Part shown: piece by piece, positions 9,266 through 16,962 of the stretch
Position numbering within the stretch: position 1 is the stretch's first letter
How the letters are laid out: each line of letters opens with the position of its first letter
DNA from: Polyangium mundeleinium
GTDB lineage: Bacteria > Myxococcota_A > Polyangia > Polyangiales > Polyangiaceae
Length of the DNA stretch: 64,000 nucleotides
Direction: 5' to 3'
NCBI RefSeq assembly: GCF_028369105.1
Contig: NZ_JAQNDO010000001.1
Location: 9,022,501 to 9,086,500 of the forward strand
Program-made: the position numbers and the translations under genes
The notes under the pieces: generated by a model
The model's input: only the letters and a program-made list of their open reading frames with translations
What the model was told of the DNA's origin: nothing
Databases searched by the model: none

Positions 9266-9880
9266 TCAGAACGTACTGAATCCGGACAGGCTGCTCCAGC
9301 CGTAAATGCCGCTCTTGGGCAGGTTGACCACGAGGACGGGATAATAGTCGGGGTAGGCCTTCACGAAGGGCACGGGGTCGTTGGCGCCGGTCCAGGCGGC
9401 GATATTGGTGTCGAACGCCCCTGTGTACGTGCCGGACGTGAGCTCCACCCAGTACGAGCAGAGCGCGGGCGCGCCGCCGTACGAGCGAACGCATGTCTGG
9501 GCGATGGCCCGACCGTCTTGCTCGTAGTTGGTGTGGTTCGGCACGCTGTTGTTGCTGTCGACGCCGGACACGTACAGCACGTCGGTCCTCGACTCGGGCA
9601 CGGTTTGATTGATGGAGTTGTACGTCTCGTCGGGAAGGGGGCAAAACACCCTGCGGGCGCGGGCGCCGGGATCGACACCACTGCTGCCGCTCGCGTTGGC
9701 GATGCCGCTCGCCGAGATCTTGTAGTCGCCCATGTAATCGGTCTCGATCATGCACGCCGTGGCGTGGACGATCGCGCGTGACGCCTGCGCGGGCGTCGCG
9801 TGCGCGACGACGAAGCTCGCCGCGCACGCCGCGGTGAAGAGCGCAATCGGCTGGAGCACGCGTATCGTGTACGAAGTCAT
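9266..9880 (-). CDS. Secreted protein of unknown function, candidate sigma-54 target
   Basis: A 204-residue protein with a clear Sec signal peptide (IALFTAACAASFVVAHATPAQA). The mature domain contains conserved-looking cysteines (ACMIETDYMG, VFCPLPDE, TCVRSYGG, LCSYWVEL). The type of disulfide-bonded small secreted protein is common in myxobacteria, but I cannot name a family. The ATG at 9880 has AAGGAG about nine bases upstream. A sigma-54-type promoter lies at 9947-9963 and a triple GCAAC array at 10030-10054, both oriented towards this gene. The FHA-type activator gene is immediately upstream on the same strand. Expression under that activator is an inference from arrangement. Confidence 0.75.
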   Translation of the reverse strand: MTSYTIRVLQPIALFTAACAASFVVAHATPAQASRAIVHATACMIETDYMGDYKISASGIANASGSSGVDPGARARRVFCPLPDETYNSINQTVPESRTDVLYVSGVDSNNSVPNHTNYEQDGRAIAQTCVRSYGGAPALCSYWVELTSGTYTGAFDTNIAAWTGANDPVPFVKAYPDYYPVLVVNLPKSGIYGWSSLSGFSTF

Positions 9881-9946
9881 TCTGGCTGGCTCCTTGAAAA
9901 AGCGTTGGCTGTACCGGCGCTAGGGGATGCCGGCGCCAGTCCGGTC

Positions 9947-9963
9947 AGCAACCCCGGTGCCAA
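9947..9963 (-). promoter_or_regulatory. Candidate sigma-54 promoter
   Basis: On the minus strand the sequence reads TTGGCACCGGGGTTGCT. Against the sigma-54 consensus (YTGGCACGRNNNTTGCW) only one position differs. The GG (9961-9960) and GC (9949-9948) are spaced exactly. Predicted start of transcription is near 9936, giving a 56-base leader with the ribosome site for the gene starting at 9880. Confidence 0.7.
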
Positions 9964-10028
9964 GCGAGAGGAGCGCGAGATCCGCATCGTATACGACGAG
10001 GAGCAGGGCGCGCGGAGCGTCCGCCTGG

Positions 10029-10056
10029 TGTTGCGCTGTTGCGCTGTGGGTTGCGC
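10029..10056 (-). promoter_or_regulatory. Candidate enhancer array: GCAAC-N7-GCAAC-N3-GCAAC
   Basis: Reading on the minus strand, three GCAAC cores (10054-10050, 10042-10038, 10034-10030) are spaced by seven and three bases. They lie about 70-95 bases upstream of the GG of the promoter at 9947-9963. The same core spacing recurs at 11520-11544 in front of the other gene flanking the activator. This makes a binding site for the adjacent FHA-type activator likely, but binding is inferred. Confidence 0.55.
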
Positions 10057-10069
10057 CGCGGCGTCGCGG

Positions 10070-11482
10070 CTATCGCCGGAACCGCGTCGGGTCGATTCCG
10101 AACCGCTTCAGCCAGCGCTGGACTTGCATGCGTGCCTTGCCCATGGCCTTCGCGACCGCGGTGATATTGCCACCCTGTTCCTTGAGGAGCGCGATGAGCT
10201 CGTCCCGGAGCGCGGCCTCCTCGGCTGTGAGCCCTTCGAGCGCGCGCTGCACGGCCGGGGGGAGGTGTTCGAGCTCCACCACTCCTCCTTCCCCCGCGAG
10301 CACGACCGCCGTGCCGAGGCACTTCTCCAGCTCCCGCACGTTCCCCGGCCAGTCATGGCGGAGCATGGCCCTCGCCGCGCGCGGGTGGATCTGGATCCGC
10401 GCGGCCTGATCGGGTGGGAGGCGTGCGAGGATCGCGCCGGCGAGCAGGCCGAGGTCCTCCCGACGCGCACGCAGCGGGGGAAGCTCGACCTTGTGGCCGG
10501 CCAGGCGGTTCCAGAGATCGGCGCGAAATGCGCCGGCGGCGACCATTCGTTCGAGGGACCGATGGGTCGCGGCGATCACGCGGAGATCGACGGCGATGGA
10601 GCGCGTGCCGCCGATCGGACGGACCTCACGCTCCTGAAGGGTCCGCAGCAAGGCCGCCTGTGCGGGCGCGGGGAGATCGCCGATTTCGTCGAGGAACAAC
10701 GTGCCCCGGTCGGCGCTGCGGACGAGGCCGAGGCGATCCTCGGTCGCCCCCGAAAAAGCCCCCTTCTTGTGGCCGAAGAGCTCGGCCTCCACGAGGTCCT
10801 TCGGCAGGGCGCCACAATTGACCGCGACGAAATCGCCGGGACGCCCGGAGAGCGCGTGGAGGGCGCGCGCCATGACCTCCTTGCCGGTGCCGGTTTCGCC
10901 TTCGAGGATCACCGAGATCGTCGAACGCGCGATGGGAACAAGCCTTTCGAATACACGATGAAGCTGGGGGAGCACGGTCGCGAGGCCCGGGGCCGCTGGA
11001 CGCAACGCGGTCCGGTCGAGCACGGGGGGATCGTTCGGGTCGCAAGGAAGGGCTTCCCGGTAGAGGAAAAAAGTTTGGCCGAGCTCGATCAGGTCGCCAT
11101 CTTCGAGTTCATCCCGGGTCGTTCGAATGCCGTTGACGAATGTGCCGTTCTTGGATTTGGCGTCGTCGAGGACCCAGCGCTGGAGCAGCTTGCCGAGGCG
11201 CGCGTGGGTCGACGACATGCGGCGATCATCGGCGCGAATCGTGAGGCGGCGGGCGCTCGGGGCGTTCGTCGCTTCCATCTGTCGGGGGGATCCGCGGCCG
11301 ATTTCGAGCTCGTCGAGCTTCGCGAGCGATACGCGCGCGGGAGGCGCGAGGGGGCGGTGCGCCTCGAGGACGAGGAAGAGGTGGGGGCGGTGGTAGGTGT
11401 CGCCTACCTCCTTGGGCTCTTCGGTGGAGGAGAGCGTCCTGCTGTCCGGGCCGTCGATCATCGCGTTCGCTGCATACACCAT
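10070..11482 (-). CDS. FHA-domain sigma-54-dependent transcriptional activator
   Basis: A 470-residue enhancer-binding protein. An FHA phosphothreonine-binding domain (residues about 30-130; EIGRGS, RRMSSTHARLG, DDAKSKNGTFVNG) replaces a receiver. The AAA+ core follows with Walker A GETGTGKE, a sigma-54 contact loop GAFSGA, Walker B GTLFLDEIGD and the R-finger region. The C-terminal Fis-type helix-turn-helix is VAKAMGKARMQVQRWLKRFG. In myxobacteria this class is controlled by Ser/Thr kinases, and one is encoded 2 kb away (13386-16640). The frame is open to 11845, but that extension overlaps the divergent lipoprotein gene, so the ATG at 11482 is preferred; 11461 is a close alternative. GAFSGA instead of GAFTGA is a conservative change. 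Confidence 0.92.
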   Translation of the reverse strand: MVYAANAMIDGPDSRTLSSTEEPKEVGDTYHRPHLFLVLEAHRPLAPPARVSLAKLDELEIGRGSPRQMEATNAPSARRLTIRADDRRMSSTHARLGKLLQRWVLDDAKSKNGTFVNGIRTTRDELEDGDLIELGQTFFLYREALPCDPNDPPVLDRTALRPAAPGLATVLPQLHRVFERLVPIARSTISVILEGETGTGKEVMARALHALSGRPGDFVAVNCGALPKDLVEAELFGHKKGAFSGATEDRLGLVRSADRGTLFLDEIGDLPAPAQAALLRTLQEREVRPIGGTRSIAVDLRVIAATHRSLERMVAAGAFRADLWNRLAGHKVELPPLRARREDLGLLAGAILARLPPDQAARIQIHPRAARAMLRHDWPGNVRELEKCLGTAVVLAGEGGVVELEHLPPAVQRALEGLTAEEAALRDELIALLKEQGGNITAVAKAMGKARMQVQRWLKRFGIDPTRFRR

Positions 11483-11517
11483 CCGATCCCGAGCGTCGCC
11501 GCGGCGCGAAGACGTTG

Positions 11518-11545
11518 GTGCAACAAGGGGTGCAACACCGCAACG
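11518..11545 (+). promoter_or_regulatory. Candidate enhancer array: GCAAC-N7-GCAAC-N3-GCAAC
   Basis: Three GCAAC cores at 11520-11524, 11532-11536 and 11540-11544 have the same 7/3 spacing and the same orientation relative to their promoter as the array at 10029-10056. The last core ends 46 bases before the GG of the promoter at 11588-11604. It lies in the divergent region between the activator gene and the lipoprotein gene. Confidence 0.55.
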
Positions 11546-11587
11546 AGCTCTTGGAGGTCCCGGGCGTGGAGAAGAGCGCCAAACGGC

Positions 11588-11604
11588 TAGGCACGGGCCT
11601 TGCG
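11588..11604 (+). promoter_or_regulatory. Candidate sigma-54 promoter
   Basis: The sequence TAGGCACGGGCCTTGCG matches the sigma-54 consensus except for A in place of the T before GG and the final W. GG (11590-11591) and GC (11602-11603) have the correct 12-base register. The predicted start (11615) falls three bases before the ATG at 11618, so the transcript would be almost leaderless and would lack the GAGG upstream of that ATG. Confidence 0.55.
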
Positions 11605-11617
11605 TGAGGCGTGGGGC

Positions 11618-13363
11618 ATGAACGTTCGACGCTTTCTCGCCACGCTTGCCCTCGTGCCCGCGCTCTTCGTCATGGGGTGCGGAGCAGAAGATACGCTTGA
11701 AGAGGTCACGGACTCGACGCAGCAGGCCACGTACGGGCCCAACTTCGAGATGCCGCAGAATGGGCTCGACCCTGCCGCGGTCGAGTTGAATGACGCGCTC
11801 CTTTCGGAGGTCTGGCAGCATCCGCTCACGAGTGGTGGGTTCCAAGCCACCCTGTCGGCCAACCCGAACATTCAGAGTCTATTCAATCCGGGGCCTACGA
11901 GCGCCGCAAACCTCATGCAGTACATCGTTTCGTGCGCGCTTGACCCGGGACAGCATGTAACGGCCACTGTCAATGGCAAGAATGTCACTTGGAATGGCCA
12001 ATTTGGCCTTTGCGGTGTGGGGTCTACGTTTGGCAACTGGGGGGGCTTTCCGGCCAGTGAGAAGTGTAGCCAAATGGTATCGGCCTGTGTCCTTGCGCGG
12101 ATGAACGTTCTCGGCAGGCATGTCCCCATCTCGGTGCGTATCCCGGTCAATGGTTTTCCGCCTGCGCCCAAGGTCCGGGTTCAGACGAGGCTCCGTGACA
12201 GGACACTGGTCGGAAGCGGTTGGCAGCCGGAATTCGTGGGGATTTGCAGGCACGGCGAACCCGTGACGATGGCGCGTAGCGGAGCGCTCAAGGTGCGTGT
12301 ATGCAAAGGCATCCACGGATGTAACTACCGTGAACAGCCTCCGAGCCTCCCTGCATTTTCACCCCCCTATGCAGGATTCGTGGAAGAATTCGGCCTGGGC
12401 TCTGCCCACATTACGTTCACATGCCCCCATGACGCGGGAGCTGCGCCGCGCGACAAACCTGGTCATACTTACTTCAGCATCATGGTGGCACCGGAGAGCC
12501 CTGGGGGGGAGCTTCCACCGGATCCCATCGTGACGCCCATTTGTGGCGCTACCTATCCCGCGACAGAGGGCCAGGTGTTCACCTATCCGGAGGGCGCGTT
12601 CTATGGGAACATCTTCCCGACACCGGATGACGCAATCGATCGACGCGCGTGCTCCAGCGAGTTGTGGCAACACGACACCGCGTACCTTACCGGTCGGCTC
12701 TGTGCAGAACAAGATAGTCAGTGCTCCATTTCGACCGCCCCCTGTAGCGATACCTGCGTAGCATCAGGAAGCCTTTACGACCCCTGCGACGCGTGGCGCC
12801 CAGTCACCGTCTTCCTCAACGATCCCAACGCGCTTTCCAGCCAATCAAGTGACTCGGCAATCAACCCTCCCACCGACGATGATGGCACGCCCAACGCGTC
12901 ATGCGGCAATGGGAGTGGGGGTGGCCTTGACCATGAAACCCATGGCGGGGGCATCAATGGATCCACCTGCGAGAACGACGATGAGAGCGATATTGTTGCG
13001 TGCAATATCGGTCCCTGCGGCCACTCAGCCTGCCAGACCGGAAATGCGCTCACCGCCGGGTGCAGCCCTGTCGTGACGAGCATCTGCGCCGCGGATTCCT
13101 ACTGCTGCAACACGGCATGGGACGACATCTGCGTCAACGAGGTCCAGAGCGTGGCGAACAACCTGCAATGTGTCGCCGGCACCTGCGCTCACACGCTCTG
13201 CACCGAAGGCGCTCCTCTCACCTCGGGCTGCGACGTCCCTCCCCTCGCCTCCCCGGGCTGCGCAGCGAGCATCTGCGCCGTGGATCCCTATTGCTGCAAC
13301 ACGGCCTGGGACGACATCTGCGTGAGCGAAGTCCAGACCGTGTGCGGCAAGACCTGCAACTGA
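11618..13363 (+). CDS. Cys-rich lipoprotein with two C-terminal YCC-WDDIC modules
   Basis: A 581-residue exported protein. The signal sequence MNVRRFLATLALVPALFVMGC ends in a lipobox-like VMGC, so the mature protein is probably lipid-anchored at the outer membrane. The long central part is unrecognised. The C-terminus holds two ~55-residue Cys repeats, each with a CxxxxC start, ICAxDxYCCNTAWDDICVxEVQ and a closing cysteine; this module recurs in myxobacterial secreted proteins. Upstream lie a sigma-54-type promoter (11588-11604) and the GCAAC array shared with the gene at 9266-9880. The gene is divergent from the FHA activator and is a probable target of it. It converges on the kinase gene with 22 bases between stops. 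Confidence 0.82.
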   Translation: MNVRRFLATLALVPALFVMGCGAEDTLEEVTDSTQQATYGPNFEMPQNGLDPAAVELNDALLSEVWQHPLTSGGFQATLSANPNIQSLFNPGPTSAANLMQYIVSCALDPGQHVTATVNGKNVTWNGQFGLCGVGSTFGNWGGFPASEKCSQMVSACVLARMNVLGRHVPISVRIPVNGFPPAPKVRVQTRLRDRTLVGSGWQPEFVGICRHGEPVTMARSGALKVRVCKGIHGCNYREQPPSLPAFSPPYAGFVEEFGLGSAHITFTCPHDAGAAPRDKPGHTYFSIMVAPESPGGELPPDPIVTPICGATYPATEGQVFTYPEGAFYGNIFPTPDDAIDRRACSSELWQHDTAYLTGRLCAEQDSQCSISTAPCSDTCVASGSLYDPCDAWRPVTVFLNDPNALSSQSSDSAINPPTDDDGTPNASCGNGSGGGLDHETHGGGINGSTCENDDESDIVACNIGPCGHSACQTGNALTAGCSPVVTSICAADSYCCNTAWDDICVNEVQSVANNLQCVAGTCAHTLCTEGAPLTSGCDVPPLASPGCAASICAVDPYCCNTAWDDICVSEVQTVCGKTCN

Positions 13364-13385
13364 AACACAATCCTCCAAGCCCCGC

Positions 13386-16300
13386 TCACCGCGCCCCGCC
13401 GCGCCCCTCCTGAACCAGCCGGCGCATCTCCGCCACCGCGGGGACCGTCTCATCCGCCACCGACCACGCATCCAGCACGCGATGCGCGAGCGCCCGGGCC
13501 TGCTCCTTCTCCCCACGCTTCGCCGCTCGACGCGCGGCGCGCACCAGCGCCAGGCTCGCCCCATTGAGCTCGCCAGAGCGATCGGCCATCGCAGCCTCCA
13601 CGCGGGCGACGAGCTCGCTCTCCCCCGTATGCTCGAACGTCTCGATCATCGGCTCGGCGAGGACCTCGACAAACGGACCCGGCGTCCGGAGCAAAGGTCG
13701 AAACGCGCGCGCCGCGCCCGCGAAGTCCCCCTTCGCATAACGCTCGGCCCCCTCCGTGAAGGCATCTGCGTCCGGGAGGGCGCTGAACGAGAGGCGCTGC
13801 CGGAGCTCACGGAACCGGGTGAAACAACGCCGGGAGACGGCCGGCGAGGCGTACGCACAGACGGCGGGGAGCCGGAGCGGGACGTCGACGTACGCGCCGT
13901 CGAGCGGCGGAGGCTCGGGGTCGAGGAATCGCTCCACGACGAGGTCGGCGATCTCCTGCGCGCGACCGAGGACGTGCGCGATCTGCAGGGCGCGCCAGGC
14001 GATCTCGAAGCGTTGCACGCGCAGCCAGCCGGCATAGTCCGCGGCAGGGAGCATGGCCCGCTTCGCCCGCGCGAGGGCAGCGCCGAATCGAGCCTCGCTT
14101 GCCTCGATGCGCACGAGGAGCAGATTGCTTTCCACGAAGTGGACGGCATGGCCGCCGGTCGCGAGCGCGAGCGCAATGCCTCGTGCCTCCTCGCGCGCGC
14201 CGGAGGCGAGGAGCTTGTCGGCGAGGGTATGGGCCACGGACGTGTCGAGGGGCGAGAGCGTATAGGCGCGCCGCGCATACACGAGTGCACGGTCCTTGTC
14301 ACCCGGGAGCTTCGCCTGAAACAGCCACCCATAGCTGTTCCAGGGCACCCATGCCTGCATCGCGCGCAGCGTCGGCGCGGCGCTCGACGCGCCATACGTC
14401 ACCGCGAGGAGCTGGAGCCAGGGCGCGCATCCCTCGCCGATCGGGTTCTTCGGCTCCGCTTGCACCGCGAGCAGCGATAGCTCCGCGGCCCGCTTCGGGT
14501 CGGGCGACTGGAGGAGGCACGAGAGGGTCGTCGCGAGCGTCGAGCGCCCGAGCGGCGTCGCCTCGCGCGCGAAGAGCCGCTCGAGCTCGGCGATCGTGGC
14601 CGGATCGTCCACCCGTCGCGCCACATGCTCGACACGCGCGCGCGCGGCGAGCTCGCCCGGGGATGCGGGATTGTTTCGCTGGGACAACCTCACCTCGGGC
14701 ATCGGGAGGCCGAGCGTATAGGCGCAGTGGCGGCGCTCGGCGGGCCCCAGCTCCGCGAGGTCGGCGCTCCTCGCCGCGACGTGGGAGCATTCGTCCGGGA
14801 GCCCGCCCGCGTTGTTGCTCATCGCTGCAGCAAGATCGAAGAGCGCGAGGGCGCTGCTCACGTCTCGGGCGCGCGAAAAGTCCGCCATCGTGGGGTCGAG
14901 TGCGGTCGCGACCGGGAGCGAGCCCCGCTCGGCGAGAGGGTTCATCGCGTCTCGTGTGGCCTCGTAGAGGGAACGCCCGGTGCCGATGGCATGATCGATA
15001 TCCCCCCCGTCGGGACGGCGGAGGGTGACCGTGATCCGGAAGCCGGCGTTCTCCCGGACAACCTGCCCCTCGGCATACGCTGCCGCCCGGCGACGGGCGG
15101 CTTCGATCGATTTCGCGCGGGCCTCGGGCGCGGCATAGGGATCCTCGGGGAACCGATCCACAGGCTGCCCCGGGAGCGCGAGGAGCTCTGCAGGGAGGAG
15201 CGTCCGCGTGGCGGAGCCGCCCAAAAGGACGCGCGCTCGGTCGCAAAAGAGAGACGCCGCCGCAGCGCCCATCCAGCCAGAGGGCTCGTCGATGCCCGAT
15301 GCCTCGAAGACGGGGCACGCGAGCACCGAAGACGTCGATTGCAAAGGGGAGACGACCGAAGGAGAGGGCACGGGCGGAGAAGACGCATCACGTTGGACGA
15401 ACCATGCGCCCCCGATGGCCAGAAGCAGGCCGCCGGCAATGGCCAGGCCCCGGACGCCCCACGCGCGCGGGCGGCCGGGTGCGGGCGGCGTCGGCGTCGG
15501 GAGCGCCCGCTCGACGGGGATTGCACTCCCTCCCTCGCGGGTGGCCACGGACGAATCGCTCTCCGACGTCGAATCCCCCGCCGTCGCGTCCTCCTGGGAC
15601 GCCGGCTCCGTTTCTCCCCAAGCGCTCTCTTCCGCGCCTGCGCGTTCCGCGCCGTCCTCCCTCCCGCCAGCCTCTTCCGTGGCGGCCACCGTCTCCGCCT
15701 CCGCCGCCGAGGGCTCGACGCCGAGGGCCGGAGAGGGCAAGGCGAACGTCGTGATGTCGGCCATCCCGAGCGCATCGCCGAGCGCGCGCACCGCGGCGGT
15801 TGCCGTGGCGAAACGCCGGTCCGGTTCGACGGCGGTCGTCTTTGCAAACCATGCATCGAAGCCCATGGGCAGAAGGACACCCTTCCTCGACGCGCGCGCT
15901 CTCGCTGGCTCCACCGGGCCGTAAGCCGCGCAGAGCGCGAAGGCGACGAGGTTGTCCTCTTCGAGCCTCTCGTCGGCCCAGTACGCCTCGCCGACGAGAA
16001 AGGTATAAGCCATCATCCCGAGCGCGTAAATGTCCGTCGCTGCCGAGACGCGATGGCCACGGAACTGCTCGGGCGCCATGTACAGCGGCGTCCCCACGGT
16101 CTGGGTCGCGCCTCCGCCGGCGCTGCCCTCGGCGACGATCTTCGCGACGCCGAAATCGAGGATCTTGATACGCCGCTCGCCATCCTCGCGCACGCTCAGG
16201 AATAGGTTCGCCGGCTTGAGATCACGATGGACGATCCCCGCTCCATGCGTCTTGTCGAGCGCGAGCGCCGTTTGATGGAGGCACGCGAGCGTCTCCTCGG

Positions 16301-16640
16301 GCGAAAATCGCCCCACACGCCGGAGGCATCGCCCGAGCTCCTCCCCACGAAGCAGCTCCATGACGAGGAACGGCACCCCTGTCGCCTCGTCGACCCCCGC
16401 GTCGAAGACTTCGACGAGGAATGGGCTTTCGATATGCGCGGTCACCCGCGCTTCGAGCGCGAACCGCCGCCGGAGCTCGGGGCGCTCGATGATATGGGAG
16501 AGCATCACCTTGAGCGCCCACCGGCGGTCCGTCCCGAGGTGACGAGCTTCGTACACCGCGCCCATGGCGCCCGCAGCGAGGCGGCGAATCAGCCGGTAAC
16601 GCCCGGCAAAGATCGCCCCTTCTCCCCCCTCGACGGACAT
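13386..16640 (-). CDS. Eukaryotic-type Ser/Thr protein kinase with periplasmic TPR-like region
   Basis: A 1084-residue membrane kinase. The N-terminal catalytic domain (about residues 12-275) carries ALKVM (ATP-binding lysine), IVHRDLKPANLFL (catalytic aspartate near 140), ILDFGVAKI and GTPLYMAPEQ. A Glu/Ala/Ser-rich juxtamembrane segment leads to one transmembrane helix near residue 400 (LAIAGGLLLAIGGAWFV). The remaining ~670 residues are outside the cytoplasm and look helical and TPR-like, without a clear enzymatic motif. The ATG at 16640 is used because GGGAG lies just upstream; the frame extends to a TTG at 16685. Its substrates are unknown. The FHA-type activator nearby is a plausible phospho-partner by position only. 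Confidence 0.93.
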   Translation of the reverse strand: MSVEGGEGAIFAGRYRLIRRLAAGAMGAVYEARHLGTDRRWALKVMLSHIIERPELRRRFALEARVTAHIESPFLVEVFDAGVDEATGVPFLVMELLRGEELGRCLRRVGRFSPEETLACLHQTALALDKTHGAGIVHRDLKPANLFLSVREDGERRIKILDFGVAKIVAEGSAGGGATQTVGTPLYMAPEQFRGHRVSAATDIYALGMMAYTFLVGEAYWADERLEEDNLVAFALCAAYGPVEPARARASRKGVLLPMGFDAWFAKTTAVEPDRRFATATAAVRALGDALGMADITTFALPSPALGVEPSAAEAETVAATEEAGGREDGAERAGAEESAWGETEPASQEDATAGDSTSESDSSVATREGGSAIPVERALPTPTPPAPGRPRAWGVRGLAIAGGLLLAIGGAWFVQRDASSPPVPSPSVVSPLQSTSSVLACPVFEASGIDEPSGWMGAAAASLFCDRARVLLGGSATRTLLPAELLALPGQPVDRFPEDPYAAPEARAKSIEAARRRAAAYAEGQVVRENAGFRITVTLRRPDGGDIDHAIGTGRSLYEATRDAMNPLAERGSLPVATALDPTMADFSRARDVSSALALFDLAAAMSNNAGGLPDECSHVAARSADLAELGPAERRHCAYTLGLPMPEVRLSQRNNPASPGELAARARVEHVARRVDDPATIAELERLFAREATPLGRSTLATTLSCLLQSPDPKRAAELSLLAVQAEPKNPIGEGCAPWLQLLAVTYGASSAAPTLRAMQAWVPWNSYGWLFQAKLPGDKDRALVYARRAYTLSPLDTSVAHTLADKLLASGAREEARGIALALATGGHAVHFVESNLLLVRIEASEARFGAALARAKRAMLPAADYAGWLRVQRFEIAWRALQIAHVLGRAQEIADLVVERFLDPEPPPLDGAYVDVPLRLPAVCAYASPAVSRRCFTRFRELRQRLSFSALPDADAFTEGAERYAKGDFAGAARAFRPLLRTPGPFVEVLAEPMIETFEHTGESELVARVEAAMADRSGELNGASLALVRAARRAAKRGEKEQARALAHRVLDAWSVADETVPAVAEMRRLVQEGRGGAR

Positions 16641-16799
16641 CGCTCCCGAAGACCTCGAGGGGAGGATACCCTGGCGCTCCTGCAAGGGTCTACGTTTTCA
16701 CAGCACGACGTCCCCGCGTCCGACGTCCCCATCGATAGCGGGGTTCCGTTACGCGACCTGTCACGGCCGTGCGACGGTCGTCGTGGCGGGACTGTCACG

Positions 16800-16841
16800 G
16801 TGTTGTGTCAGTGTCACGCGCGTGTGACACTGACACAACAC
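16800..16841. promoter_or_regulatory. Perfect 18-bp inverted repeat, candidate enhancer or operator
   Basis: Arms GTGTTGTGTCAGTGTCAC (16800-16817) and its exact complement (16824-16841) are separated by six bases. Further TGTCAC copies occur at 16759-16764 and 16793-16798. It lies between divergent genes, with its centre about 100 bases upstream of the predicted start of the promoter at 16895-16909. There is no T-run, and it is not at a gene end, so a binding site is more likely than a terminator. Confidence 0.6.
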
Positions 16842-16894
16842 CACAAGCACACCTCATCGCCTCGCTCCACGGCATTTCAAGGAGAATCGAGGCA

Positions 16895-16909
16895 TGGTAC
16901 GAGGGTTGC
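16895..16909 (+). promoter_or_regulatory. Candidate sigma-54 promoter
   Basis: TGGTACGAGGGTTGC matches the sigma-54 consensus core with one change (T for C after GG). GG (16896-16897) and GC (16908-16909) are in register. The predicted start near 16921 gives a 42-base leader before the ATG at 16963. Confidence 0.55.
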
Positions 16910-16962
16910 CTTGCGCCTGGAGGATCGTCTTGGAAACCCCAAGCACCGGACATCGAATCATC

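Noticed and set aside
11483-11845. N-terminal extension of the FHA activator
   Set aside because: It overlaps the promoter, enhancer array and start of the divergent lipoprotein gene and shows no recognisable domain.
16800-16841. Inverted repeat as a transcription terminator
   Set aside because: It lies between divergent gene starts, has no T-run, and is at enhancer distance from a promoter candidate.
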